Shown here: positions 34,950 through 46,600 of the stretch, in pieces | Layout of the letters: each line of letters begins with the position of its first letter | How positions within the stretch are numbered: position 1 is the first letter of the stretch | Assembly (NCBI RefSeq): GCF_019399895.1 | Contig: NC_091870.1 | Span: 5,067,001 to 5,131,000, forward strand | DNA length: 64,000 bases | Direction: 5' to 3' | Source of the DNA: Cardiocondyla obscurior | Lineage: Eukaryota; Arthropoda; Insecta; Hymenoptera; Formicidae | Position numbers and translations under genes: made by a program | Notes under the pieces: generated by a model | Databases searched by the model: none | Seen by the model: the letters and a program-made list of their open reading frames with translations, nothing else | Told to the model about the DNA's origin: nothing

Positions 34950-35515
34950 TAGGTATTATTTCACAATCATTAGCATTAAAGAATTATTATCTATAGTGTA
35001 ATGTCTACTTTTAATAATAGGTTTCCTTTAAAAAAACCAAAACTTTTGGACAAATGGTTGGAATTTGTTAATAAAACTAATTAGAAGCCTCTTGAAAATA
35101 GTTTGCTGTGTTCAAATCATTTTGAAACAAGCAATTAAACAAAAAAAAAAATAAATATTGGACATTAAAAAAAAACAGTATTCCAACATTATTAAATTAT
35201 AATAATTTACGTGATGAAATTGTAGGTAAATAAAAATAATAATAATAATAATTTTTTATTAATAATCTAATAATCTAGTTTAAAAAAAACGCTAAATAAC
35301 AATAAATATTTATAAATAACAATAAATAACAATAAATATTAATAATTAACAATAAATAACAATAATTAACAATACTTATTATACTATTAATAAAAAATTG
35401 TTTCCAATTTCGCAGATGATGAAATAACAGCATCAACATCCGTACAATTAGATAATTCTACTGTATCTCCAATTCGCAAATCTGTTAGAGAACTTGAATT
35501 TCAATTTCAAAGTAA
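34950..35515 (+). pseudogene. P-element transposase 5' exons: THAP domain
   Basis: 35020-35140 reads FPLKKPKLLDKWLEFVNKTN, a stop, then PLENSLLCSNHFETSN: the C-terminal half of a THAP zinc finger, which binds the element's own ends (FP..., W, P, C..H pattern). An AT-rich intron (about 35224-35414, ending TTTCGCAG) and a short exon (35415-35515) follow. In-frame stops show that it is dead. Confidence 0.7.
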
Positions 35516-35927
35516 TGTTGTAACCCGACCCTGGCAACAGCAAGGCCGCGCACGCGAAGGCGCTGGCCGGTTTAACAACCAGCGTCGATCGGATCTTCCG
35601 ATCGCGGAATCCGCTGACCGATCGACGCCTTGCACTTTTCGCATAGGCAATGACCGAACGCGATCACTGTCCTATGCGCCCGGAATCCGCGGACTGTTGC
35701 TTTTCCGCCTTAGCAACAGTCGCGTATAAAACCCGCGGCCACCGAACGCCCGCGGGTCATTCTGTTAATTACTACGACGGGGTAACGCTGCCCGAAGCCT
35801 AAGAACGCAACCAAAGGAAAATAAAAGGACATCTACATAAAATAAAAAGTTATCTTTTATTACGGCCCTCGTTAATATATACACAAGAACCGGGAGGACG
35901 GACCCCTTGCACCGTCGTGGTGCAACA
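35516..35927 (+). mobile_element. Solo LTR, TSD GTAA
   Basis: 412 bp, TGTTGTAACCC...GGTGCAACA, flanked by GTAA (35512-35515 and 35928-35931). GTATAAAACCCGCGG near 35724 is a TATA box. Its end (ACGGACCCCTTGCACCG...) resembles the LTR at 16643-17076. Confidence 0.88.
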
Positions 35928-36261
35928 GTAATTTAATATATATAAGGTGTTTATTTTCTTCTCGGAGGTACACCGGGACTTTTGTTTTTCCAATTTTCTA
36001 CTTACAATTTCATAAAATATATCTTAAAACTTCATTCTTATCTCTAACCTATTTCTACTTTTATAATCTTCTTTCTTCTTACAGCCGTTTCCTGAAAGTA
36101 AAACTTATATCCTACGCCTTTTTTTTTTTTTTTTTTCGCTTCTATTCTATTACCTACGCATCGAGAGAGAGAGAGACATCACACATCCATTCATTCTTTA
36201 CATTATTTCGCCTTAATTCTACCTTAAATTCTATCTTTGGACCTCCGCTTCCGACGCTTTT

Positions 36262-39200
36262 TTCTTTCATACTTTCATTCACTCCTATTTTTTTCCCTTG
36301 TTCTTTCCAAACTTTCCAACCAATCAATCCCCCTTTTTTCCCCTCCCAAAATTTCCTCTACCATCTTCTCCCAACTATTCTCGTTTCCCCAATCTATGCA
36401 TTCCTCCCATATATGTTCCCACGTTTTTTCTTTCTCCATACATATTCTACATTTTCATTTCTCCTCCTCTTCCCAATATTTATTACCCCTTATTTCCTCC
36501 CCTAATCTGAATTTTGCCATTCTTTGCCATTTTTCTTCCTTCCATCCCAATTTCAAATATCCTGGAATCCCTTTCTCTTTTACTTTTTTATAGTACTTAT
36601 TGAACCTTGATCCTCTTATCTTCTCCAATCTTTCCTCTCTTTGCCATTCTTTATCTTTTTCCATCAAATATTCCCCCCTTATTTCCCCTCTTTCTCTTAG
36701 ATCTTCCACATCTTTTCCAGACCACCCAAATCTTTCAAAAAATTCCTCTCTTTCTTTTTCCCATTTTCCTTTGCTTCTTCCCTCCCTTGCTCTTCCTCTC
36801 ACTTCTTCCCAGCACCATTTAGCTAAAACTCCTCCTTTCCCTTCTTCTAATCGTTTTTCATATTTCCAAGCTCTCAATCCTGCTCTTCCTTTCAGTTTAT
36901 CCCTCTGTAGCTCTTCTCTCACCATATATCCTGGTACATATCTTCTTACTCCCAGTACCCATCTCAAGTATTTTTTCTGTAATATCTCTACCTCTTATCT
37001 TTCTTTCTAACCCCATATTTCCACGCCAGAATTAATAACCGACCATACCAGTTTATCAAATAGCCATATTCTTTTACCCCAATCTTTTCCGAATTTTCTT
37101 ATACCTATACTCCAGACCTGCCCCATAATTCTTGCCGCTCTTTTTATTCTGTCTTTTACATGCTCCTTCTACTCTCCATTTCTCGTGATTATGTATCCCA
37201 AATACTTGAAACTTTTTACTTCCTCTATTTCTTCCCCTTTCCAAACCCATTTGACTTTCTTTCATCTCCCTCCCCCCTTTCTGCACCTCATTATCTTTGT
37301 TTTTTTTACATTCACTTCCAGTCCCTTTTACATATTCTTTCATATTTTTAATCATCCCTTTCATCCCTGCTTCATTTTCTGCCAGTAGTGCAATGTCATC
37401 CGCGTATGCCAGCGAGTAAACTCTCTTGTCTTTTATTCTTATACCCCTTCATTCTCCTTTTTCTAATTCTTTGTCTCTGTCTGCCAACAAAAGTGTGAAC
37501 AAGCTGGGGCTAAGCGGACAACCCTGCCTTACTCCCTTTGTCGTCCAAAAACTTTTCCCTTCTTTATCCTTCACCTTAACTTTATTCACCGTTTCCTTTA
37601 ATATTTCTTCACATCTTCTTATCAATCCCTCTCCTATCCCTCTTTTCTTCATTGCTTCCACCAATTTTCTCCTATCTACTGAGTCAAAAGCCGCTCTCAT
37701 ATCAATGAATGCTATCACCATTTTCCCTTCCTTTTCCTTTATCTTCTTGTTTATCATATAATTTAACACATATATCTGATCCACTGTCCCCATGTCTCTT
37801 CTAAAACCGGCCTGACTCTGTGGTAGTATTCCTTTCTCTTCTATGTCCTTCCTTAATCTTTCTGCTAACACAGATGCGTACACCTTGTACGCTGTCTGCG
37901 TCAGTGTTATTCCTCTATACTCTTCTACTTTTTCACTTTTTCCTTTTTTTAACACCGGGACCACTACTCCTTCTCTCCATTCCTCCGGCATCCCCTCCCC
38001 CCTCCATACCTTCTTACACATTTCCCATAACTTCTTTTTTACGTCTCCCCCTCCCCATTTCCAGATCTCATTTTCAATTCCGTCACTCCCTGCTGCTTTT
38101 CCTTTTTTCAATTTTCTTATTATTTTCTCAAATTCTTCTCTATCTATGTCTTCTTCCACATCCTCTTCTCTCTCTTTACCCAATTCCCTTCTAACTTTCC
38201 ATTCCACTCCACCTAGAATCTCTCTGAAATATTCATCTCATTCTTCAATCTTTATTTTTTCTTTTATTTCCTTCCTTTTTTTCCTTCCTTTGTTTACTAT
38301 TTTCCACACTTCTTCCTCTGTTCTAATTTTATCTATTTCTTTTTCCCATCTCACCTTTTCTTACAACTTTTTCTCCTCACACAGCTTCTTGTATTCTCCT
38401 TTCATCTTTTTATAGTTTTTCCCGTTCCCTTCTCCCTTCCTCCATTTTTGCAATTCTTCCTTCACTTCATATTTCTTTCTTTTACATTCCTCATCCCACC
38501 ATCTTTCTTTGGGTTTTTCCCCCACCTCTTTTTCCCTTTCTTTTCTTACTAATTTCTTTATTTTTTCCAAGTCGTTACTAAAGTCTTTCCAATTTTCTTT
38601 TCTTTTGTCTTCCCTTTCCCTTCTTTCTTCATACTTTTCCCTGAATATCTTCCTCTCCTCCTCATTTCATTCTAACCTCGTACTCTTTTTTTTTCATATT
38701 TACAGCTTTTTCTCTTTCCTCCTTCCCCTTTTATCGTCACTATTAACGGCAAGTGGTCTGAATCCACTTCCTCCCCCACCTTCATTTCTATTATTTCTCT
38801 TTTTGTTTCCACATTACTAACCACATAGTCTGTTACTGTTTTCCCTTTTCCCCCCACGTATGTCCACTCTCCCACTTCATCTCCTTTTGTACATCTATTG
38901 ATTATATTTTATCCCGCTTCTTCCAGCGCTTTACAAAATTTTCTACCTTCCCCAGTAATTTTTTTATCTTTTGTTTTCCTTTTCCTTTCTTCCTTATCTT
39001 CTTCTCCTTTTTCATCATCCCATAGTCCGCCCTCCTCTCCTGTTCTCACATTAAAGTCCCCCCCTATCAAATATCTCGTTCCTTCCTCTTTTTCATCCAT
39101 CCAATTTCTCATATTCTCTATCATGTCTTCTAAATCCTCATTTACATATACCTCTGCTATTTTCCACCATACTCTTCCACATTTTATCTTTATTCCTATC

Positions 39201-39500
39201 ATTCCTTTCTTATCTTCGAATTCTAATTCTCCTTCTCTTTCCAATTCCTCCTTCCATCCCATCACCATTCCCCTCATGGCTCTCCCTTTCTTATTTTTCT
39301 TTTCTGCCCCCTTGTTTAACCATTTGTAACCCTTTGGCAACCTATATCATATTTCCTTTCAGCTTTTTTCCTCCAGCCATGTTTCACACATTTATATGAA
39401 ACATAAATCACATCCCACTTCTCCATGCCTTTCCAAAAATCATCATCTTTGTTTTCTACTCCTGCCACATTCCAAAACACTATTTTCATTTTCCTATTTT
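36262..39500 (-). pseudogene. LINE ORF2 (endonuclease and reverse transcriptase), broken
   Basis: Minus-strand pieces in order: endonuclease 39340-38909 (GGDFNVRTGEE), DSDHLPL near 38765, then 38570-38361, reverse transcriptase 38207-37449 (FIDMRAAFDSVD, GVRQGCPLSPSLF), the YADD box near 37405, and the C-terminal part 36967-36262. Stops and frameshifts separate the pieces. The protein sequence is very close to the 19.2-kb copy in the RT core (runs of identity over tens of residues), so both copies come from a recently active source. Confidence 0.87.
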
Positions 39501-39665
39501 CTGTCTTTGCCTTTTTCCTTCCTTTCTCCTTTTTCTTTCCCTCTTTTTCTTTATCCCCTTCTCCTTTCCCTTCCGTATTTTCTTCCTTATCCTTTTCTTT
39601 TCCTCCTTCCTCACTTATTGTCCTCTTTTTTTCCCATTCCTGTTCTTCTCTTCCTCCGCCCCTTT

Positions 39666-40736
39666 TTAAAAACTTGCATTCATTTTATCCACAGTCACTC
39701 GCTTCCTTTTATTTCCCTCTGTTTCAAACGTCTTTGCTCCTTCCCACTTTCTCAATTCCTCCTTCAGATCGTTCCATAGCCACATTTCCTTGTTTACCCA
39801 TATCTTTTTATATCCGATCTTTACCTGATTTCCTTCTCTTTTTAATCTTTCCGCTTCTCTCTTTATATTCCATTCCACTTTCCTTTCATATTCCGTCAAA
39901 TCGTCTTTTATCCATTCCGTCCTATCCTTTAGTTTTCCTTTACCTTTTAATATTTCCAATTTATCTTTAAAGTTTTCCATTTTTACCCATACCATACCGA
40001 AACCTCCTTTATTCACTCCTCCTATCTTATTCACATCTTCTATTTTTGCTTTTACGCCTATTGCTTCAAAAATCTCTCCCACTTGTTACTTCAGCGCCTT
40101 TTTATCTTCATTTTTTATTTTTATACCTCTTATTATCAAATTATTCTTTCTCCATTCTTTCTTTTCCCTTTCTTTTCCCATTTCTAACATTCTCGTTCTT
40201 TATCCCAGGCTTAATACTTTTCCACATAATTCTGCTGGCATTTCCGCTTTACCTCCCTCATATTTTTTTTCCTTAATTCTTTTTTCCATTTCATCTATTC
40301 TTTTCTCTAATTCTATCTTTTCTCTTTTCCATATCACTTTTAGGTCTTCTATTTCTTTCCTTATCTGCACCTTAATTTCCCTTACCTCTTCCATCTGTGC
40401 TTGGATCCTAGCGAATCCACTTCTCATTTCTTTTATTACCTCCTCAAAACCTTCCTTACTTACTCCTCCTTCACCACTCTCCTCTGTCGTTTTCACCGGC
40501 GACCTATATACCTTCACGCTTTTTCTAAATCCTTCCAATCCTTCTATTTTACCTCTCTTCTCCTGTCTTTCCTTTCTTTTTTCCCCTTGTTTCCATGCTT
40601 CCATTATTAGTAAGCTATTAGACCTTTCCCTCCTCAATATTTCCACTTTTGCAAGCCTTCTCATTTTCTTCTTCGTTTTTTCTTCCCTTTTTTCTTCTTT
40701 TCCCAACTCCATATTTTCCTTCATCTGATCACTCAT
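39666..40736 (-). pseudogene. LINE ORF1 (coiled coil plus RNA-binding-like C-terminus)
   Basis: Starts at ATG 40736. The first part (to about 40200) is highly charged and predicted coiled coil (EEVREIKVQIRKEIEDLK, EKRIDEMEKRIKEK). A stop or frameshift separates it from 40082-39666, which has an RRM-like/C-terminal fold (GGFGMVWVKMENFKDKLEIL, GYKKIWVNKEMWLWNDLKEE). The layout resembles L1-type ORF1 proteins, which chaperone the LINE RNA. Broken once in the middle. Confidence 0.75.
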
Positions 40737-41078
40737 TTTCCCTAAGCTGTTCTATACCTCTTTCCTTTGTCTTTATTCCCTTTTACTTTCCCCTTCGCCC
40801 CCTTACCTTCCTTCTTTCCTTTGTCTTACTCTCGGTTTTTTCCCTGTCACCGCCAACCTAACCTCCAAACAACTCCGCCTTGTACTTTCTTAGATTTCTC
40901 CCTTTATTCTCACCTCCACCCTTTCCCTTTACTTGCCCTCCTTAAAAAACCTCCCCCTTTACCCCCGCACACCACCCTTTGCTTCTAAATTTTTTTTAAC
41001 ACCCAAAAACCTTTTTTTTCAGTCACACTCTCATACACACAACCTCTCGCTCTGCTGTCGGAAACGAAAAGTCTCAAA

Positions 41079-41231
41079 GTAATTTAATAATTTATCTAAT
41101 TTTTTAATTTAATAATCTAATTTAAAAAAAACATTAAATAACAATAAAAAACAATAAATAACAATAAATATCAATAAAGAACAATAAATAACAATTAACA
41201 ATGAATAACAATAAATATCAATGATTAACAA
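41079..41231. other. Remnant of P-element intron 2, AACAATAAAT repeats
   Basis: AT-rich AACAATAAAT phrases lie between the LINE and the Gypsy, and similar ones follow the Gypsy (49518-49560). The same phrases fill the first P intron (35280-35395), so the two introns share sequence. Confidence 0.6.
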
Positions 41232-42460
41232 TGTGGCCTGAGGCCACGAATACTTCAGACCCCGCGCCGCGACCACCACCGTTCGCCCGAATTAATCGCG
41301 CGGTCCCGACCACGTTTAAATTACGCGCGGGCCGACCAACCGCCCGCGGCGAGTAGCGCGGATCTACGCAACGAGCAACACGGGCCGCCCAACCGCCCAC
41401 ACCGCGCACCGCCACCCGACCGCTCGGGAGTGGGGGCCCCCACTCCCGGGCCCACGGGTATATAAGCTGCCTCGAGCGCAGACGAGGCACCTTGTTCCGC
41501 GCTGGGGAGCACCCCAGCATCCGATCCTCCAGGTCTTGGGCGCTCCCAAGACTTCCTCGACCGGGCTCACCCGGCTTCCGAAACCGACTTCGCTCTTCTC
41601 GACTCGGGCGCTCCCGAGCCTTCCTTCGACCGGGCGCTCCCGGCCGTCCTCGACACCGACATCTCCTAGACTCGGGCGCTCCCGAGCCTTCCTTCGACCG
41701 GGCGCTCCCGGCCATCCTCGACACCGACATCTCCGAGACTCGGGCGCTCCCGAGCCTTCCTTCGACCGGGCGCTCCCGGCCGTCCTCGATACCGACATCT
41801 CCGAGACTCGGGCGCTCCCGAGCCTTCCTTCGACCGGGCGCTCCCGGCCATTCTCGACACCGACATCCCCGAGACTCGGGCGCTCCCGAGCCTTCCTTTG
41901 ACCGGGCGCTCCCGGCCGCCCTCGACACCGGCATCCCCGAGACTCGGGTGCTCCCGACTCTCTCTCCCTCGCTTCTTCGCGCCAACACGGCCCTGGCGTT
42001 CCGGCGCGCGGTTGAATTAAGTCGCGGCGCCGCCGACTCGCGAACGCGAAGCTTGTGCGTCCGATATGGCCCTCACGGCCTGGTTTGTAATCCGCGCCGC
42101 CGACTCGCGAACGCGAAACCTGTGCGTCCGATACGGCCCGAGCGGCCCGTCCTGTAATCCGCGGAGGCCTGTATGACCGACACGGCCTGTTACTTAGGAT
42201 AAGTCTCGAAGCGACCCGCACTAGCGTTCCCTGGGAATCCAGCTCACGGCAGATAGCCGTTTTTCGTGGCAATTTATTCTTTAGTTTATTACTGTATATA
42301 TATTCCTTTTGTTAGACTAAGTGTATTATTTTGACTAAATATTCTTTCTTTCTTTTATTAATAAATTCTTTATCTTTTTGATTAAACCAAGTCTCGGTTT
42401 TCTTTATACTCGCACTCTGGCTTCCGACGAGCTCTCCGGACCGGAAATTACCGTGTTACA
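41232..42460 (+). repeat. Gypsy 5' LTR (1229 bp)
   Basis: TGTGGCCTGAGG...CCGTGTTACA. TATATAA at about 41458. 41600-41950 is an array of ~68-bp units, each with two hairpins (TCGGGCGCTCCCGA and CCGGGCGCTCCCGG). 42028-42160 has two 67-bp units beginning GCCGCCGACTCGCGAACG. Long minus and plus frames across the array are by-products of its GC-rich period. Confidence 0.93.
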
Positions 42461-42478
42461 TGGCGCCCGAACAGGGAC
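42461..42478 (+). other. Primer-binding site, tRNA-Lys type
   Basis: TGGCGCCCGAACAGGGAC directly follows the LTR. It is complementary to the 3' end of the tRNA-Lys that primes lentiviruses such as HIV-1, so tRNA-Lys(UUU) is the likely primer. Confidence 0.85.
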
Positions 42479-42484
42479 CTGACC

Positions 42485-43678
42485 ATGCCGAGACTTGAGT
42501 TAACGCGAATGAAGAGCTGGATTTACAAACTGTCCAAAAACGATTTAGCCGAAGAATTAGCGCGAATTCACATTGACAATAGCGGTCCTTGCAGTCAATT
42601 ACGACACCGACTTCGAAGGTTTGTAGAAACCAATCCCGACTATAAGCCCCCGATGGCCCTTAATAGACCCGATCCACGGAAGCCACAGTGCAAATCACAG
42701 TCAGCCATCCTCATGGAGGTACCAGACGACGAGCTACACGCCTCAAAACACCTGGATGAGTTCGCGGCTGGCACACCGCAGCACCAACCGCTTCCAGCAT
42801 TCAGTCACGTGGAGGAACTGTTACCATTTCACGCCCCGGCACCAGAGGCTCGTATGGAGGGTGCCGCCATCAGTCGGGCCGAAACGAGTCCCCCTCGTGA
42901 GGACGAATCTGTCAGCCTGACCGATCACGCGAAAGTTATCAATCAAATTAGAAAGTGGGGCGTCCACTTCGATGGAAGAGACCCGTTCGCCTTTCTCGAG
43001 CGCATCCAGGAATTACAGCGAGCATACGGCTACCCGGGGGACCTCTTGCTGCTAGGGCTACCCGAGATGTTAAAAGGAGATGCTTTTCTCTGGTTCCGAA
43101 ATAACCAAGACCAGTGGAAACGTTGGGCCGATTTCCAAGATAGCTTCCAAAACTATTACTTGCCCCACCGATACTAGGCCCAGCTCACGCGAGAAATACA
43201 CGGCCGAATACAACGAGCGGGAGAACCGTTCAAGCAATACGCCACCGCATTGCTAACCATGGCCCGTCGAGCTGGGAACCTTTCCACCGACGAAGTCCTG
43301 GATCGAGTCTACGAGAATATGAGGCCCGAGTACAAATTATACATCCGAATTCGAGACGTGAGCAACTTGGAGGACCTTACTAACCGAGCAGCCGAATTTG
43401 AAGATATCAAACGCCAGGAGAGGGAACATACCGAGAAACAGCAAGCCAGTCGACCACCGGCAGTGGCCGCCGCCGTCGCCTATAGCCGAGAAGAGTGCTG
43501 TTGGCGCTGCAAGCAACGAGGCCACACCCGAACCGAATGTCGACGCCCCGCCGTTAAGTTTTGCTCCCGTTGTGGTAAGGACGGCGTCCTAACAAGGGAT
43601 TGCCACCTGTTGACGGGAAACGCACAACGGGCCGGGGGCGTCGACCACGCCGACCGGCCCAGCACCAGCCAGAGTTAA
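42485..43678 (+). CDS. gag: Gypsy Gag, with one in-frame TAG
   Basis: ATG at 42485, seven bases past the primer site. The N-terminal ~55 residues look like a SAP-type helical domain (KLSKNDLAEELARIHID). The capsid region follows (FDGRDPFAFLERIQELQRAYG ... FLWFRNNQDQWKRW). A TAG at 43175-43177 interrupts the frame after PHRY; the same frame continues to 43678 with the rest of capsid (GEPFKQYATALLTMARRAG), then a zinc knuckle CWRCKQRGHTRTEC and a second one, CSRCGKDGVLTRDC, whose His is Val. The TAG is either a recent mutation or read through. A -1 frameshift signal sits near the end. Confidence 0.88.
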
Positions 43679-46600
43679 GGTTTCGGCCCCGGCCGCACCT
43701 GCCGATCATGCTCGGGAACAACGAGATTGAGGCATTACTCGACTCGGGATCCGAGCTATCATGCGTCAATGCCGACGTAGCAAGGTTGGCCGAAGACCTG
43801 GGCCATCATCGCCAGACGAATCGACAGCAGGTCAGACTGGCGGACGGGGAAACCACGGAGACCGCCGGTAGTCTGCAACTTCCGGTCTGGTACGAGGGGA
43901 AGACGTACCAGCACGAATTTACAATCATGCCGCACGCCCGCACGCCCATGATCATAGGGATAGATCTCTGGGAGCGGATCGGTTTAACCCTGCGGATCCC
44001 ACCCGGCAGTACACGACTAAAACAAGCATGCGGTTTGGACGAGGCCGGTTTGGCTACGCAGACACCAGAAGAGGAGGATCGTCTCAAGCATTTTCTCGAG
44101 GTAGAACTTGGCAAGTTCCGAGACGTGCACGGGCCTACCGATAAAATTACTCACCGGTTACGCCTGAAAACCGATCAACCAATTAAACAGAGATACCGCC
44201 CACGCAACCCAGCCATGCAGGAGGTCATAAATCAGGAAGTCAACCGAATGGAGCAAGATGGAATTATCGAGCCCTCCCGCGGAGCGTGGAGTTCGCCAAT
44301 TGTGCTCGTCAAAAAGAAGGACGGCCGGTATCGGTTCTGCATCGACTATCGTAAGGTCAACGAAGTCACCGAAAAGGACGCATACCCGCTGCCACAGGTT
44401 AATGCCACGCTCGACAAATTGCGAGGAGCACGATACCTAACTACGCTGGACCTGAAGGACGGCTATTGGCAGGTGCCACTGGGACCAGAAAGCCGACCGG
44501 TCACTGCGTTCACGGTCCCCGGCCGAGGCCTGATGCAGTTCAAAGTCATACCGTTCGGACTGCACTCAGCGCCGGCCACGTTCCAGCGGCTTCTGGACGC
44601 AGTGATCGGTCCCGAGTTCGAGCCGTGGGCATTGGTTTACCTCGACGACATTATCATCCTCAGTCGTACGTTCGATGAACATCTAGACCACTTAAGAACG
44701 GTTTTCGAGCGCCTGCGTGATGCGAAGCTACGCCTAAATCCAGAGAAATGTTATTTCTGCCGACCACAGTTAAAATACCTGGGACACATAATTGACCGCC
44801 GGGGTATACGCACCGACCCGGAGAAAACGTCAGCCGTAACCAACTGGCCACCACCAACAACCCTCCGCCAAGTACGACAGTTCCTGGGCATGGCCTCATG
44901 GTACCGCCGATGCATCGAGAATTTCTCCAGCATCGCAGCCCCGCTGTCACGACTTACCAGGAAACACGCCCGTTGGAATTGGGGTCCTGACGAGGAGAAG
45001 GCATTCACCGGCATGAAAACCGCACTAACAACCGCGCCAGTACTGGCCTGCCCGGACTTCACCCGCCGCTTTGTGCTCCAAACGGACGCTAGCACCAGCG
45101 GCCTCGGAGCAGTATTGACACAACACTTGACGGAAGGAGAACGGGTGGTTGCGTACGCCAGCCGCACACTCAACAAGGCGGAGAAAAATTACAGCGCCAC
45201 GGAACTGGAATGTTTGGCGGTTGTCTGGGGTATACGGAAAATGCGTGGATACATCGAGGGTTATTCTTTCACGGTAGTCACCGACCACCAGGCATTGAAA
45301 TGGCTGCAGCGCTTGGAGGAGCCCTCTGGACGACTGGGGCGATGGCTGTTCGAGCTGCAGCAATTCGACTTCGACGTGCGTTACCGACGAGGGGCGGCAA
45401 ATCAAGTGGCCGACGCACTCTCCCGACAGCCGATCGTGGCCAGCACCGAAGCAGTAACCTCCGATAACTGGTACCAACGCATCCTCAACGGAATTCGGGA
45501 GAACCCAGCGAACTTCCCCGACTACCGAGAACAAAAAGGACGCCTGTTCCGTCACATCTTACATGAACTGGATTTCAAAGAAATCGAACCATCGACACAA
45601 TGGAAACAATGCGTACCCAAGCCGGAGCGGCAGCAAACGATAGCTCGACATCACGAGGACGTTAATGCCGGACACTTTGGCGCCGCCAAAACCATTGCCC
45701 GTATGGCCAGACTGTTCTACTGGCCAGGCATGTTTCGCGATATCACCCGCTTCGTAAGGCAATGTAAAAGTTGCCTCGCCTACAAGGTATCACCTACGAA
45801 GCCAGCCGGAAAATTACACACAGCACCAGTAGCGGCGCCATGGCAACAAGTCACCATGGACCTGATCGGACCTTTGCCACGCTCACGGAGGGGCCACACG
45901 TGGCTATTAGTCATGCAGGACCGGTTCTCAAAATGGGTGGAACTCCAGCCGTTACGTAAAGCGACCGCAGGGGCAGTGGTCACCGCAATAGCAGAAAGAA
46001 TCTTGTACCGGCATGGGTGCCCCGATCAAGTTATCTCAGACAACGGCACGCAGTTTAAGTCCCGCTTGCTAAAACGACTACTGGCATCCTGGCACATCCA
46101 GCATCGCACGACGCCTATCTACACCCCTCAATGCAACCCGGTCGAGCAAACTAACCGCACCATCAAGACGATGATCGCGCAATACACGCAACGACATCAC
46201 CGGCGCTGGGACGAACAATTAGGTCCCATACAATTCGCGTTTAACACCGCTCAACACGATGCAACCGGATATACGCTCGCCTTCCTGAACCATGGGCGCG
46301 AATTAGCATTTATGCATCCCGACGACCGTCGGCACGCCACGCCAACAACGCCGCACCGAACTCAGCGCGCGCTGCACGAGGCCTTTCAAGTGGTCCGAGT
46401 TAATCTAGCTCGAGCATTTCAACGCCAAGAAACCGCCTATAATCTACGACGACGAGATTGGCGGCCTAGAATCAACGACACCGTATGGAAAAAAGAGCAC
46501 CCACTGTCGCGGAAAACCGACGGTTTTAATGCAAAACTGGCGCCAAAATATTCAGGCCCGTTTACAGTGGCCAAATTTCATTCGCCAGTGATAGTGGACC

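Larger units (their letters stand above)
35939..41078 (-). mobile_element. Nearly full-length LINE, same family as 19.2 kb, TSD GTAATTTAATA
   Basis: GTAATTTAATA occurs at 35928-35938 and 41079-41089. The element reads on the minus strand from 41078 (5') to 35939 (3', ending ...AATAAACACCTTATATAT). 5.14 kb includes a 5' UTR, ORF1 and ORF2. Its left target duplication includes the target duplication of the solo LTR, so the two insertions are about 11 bp apart. The plus strand is pyrimidine-rich, giving Ser/Phe/Leu-rich shadow frames. Confidence 0.9.

Noticed and set aside
41218..41988. Long minus and plus frames across the Gypsy LTRs (also 47982-48942 and 6304-6906)
   Set aside because: They follow the ~68-bp GC-rich array, occur in several frames of both strands at once, and encode only repeats such as GAPESR; no start context or domain.
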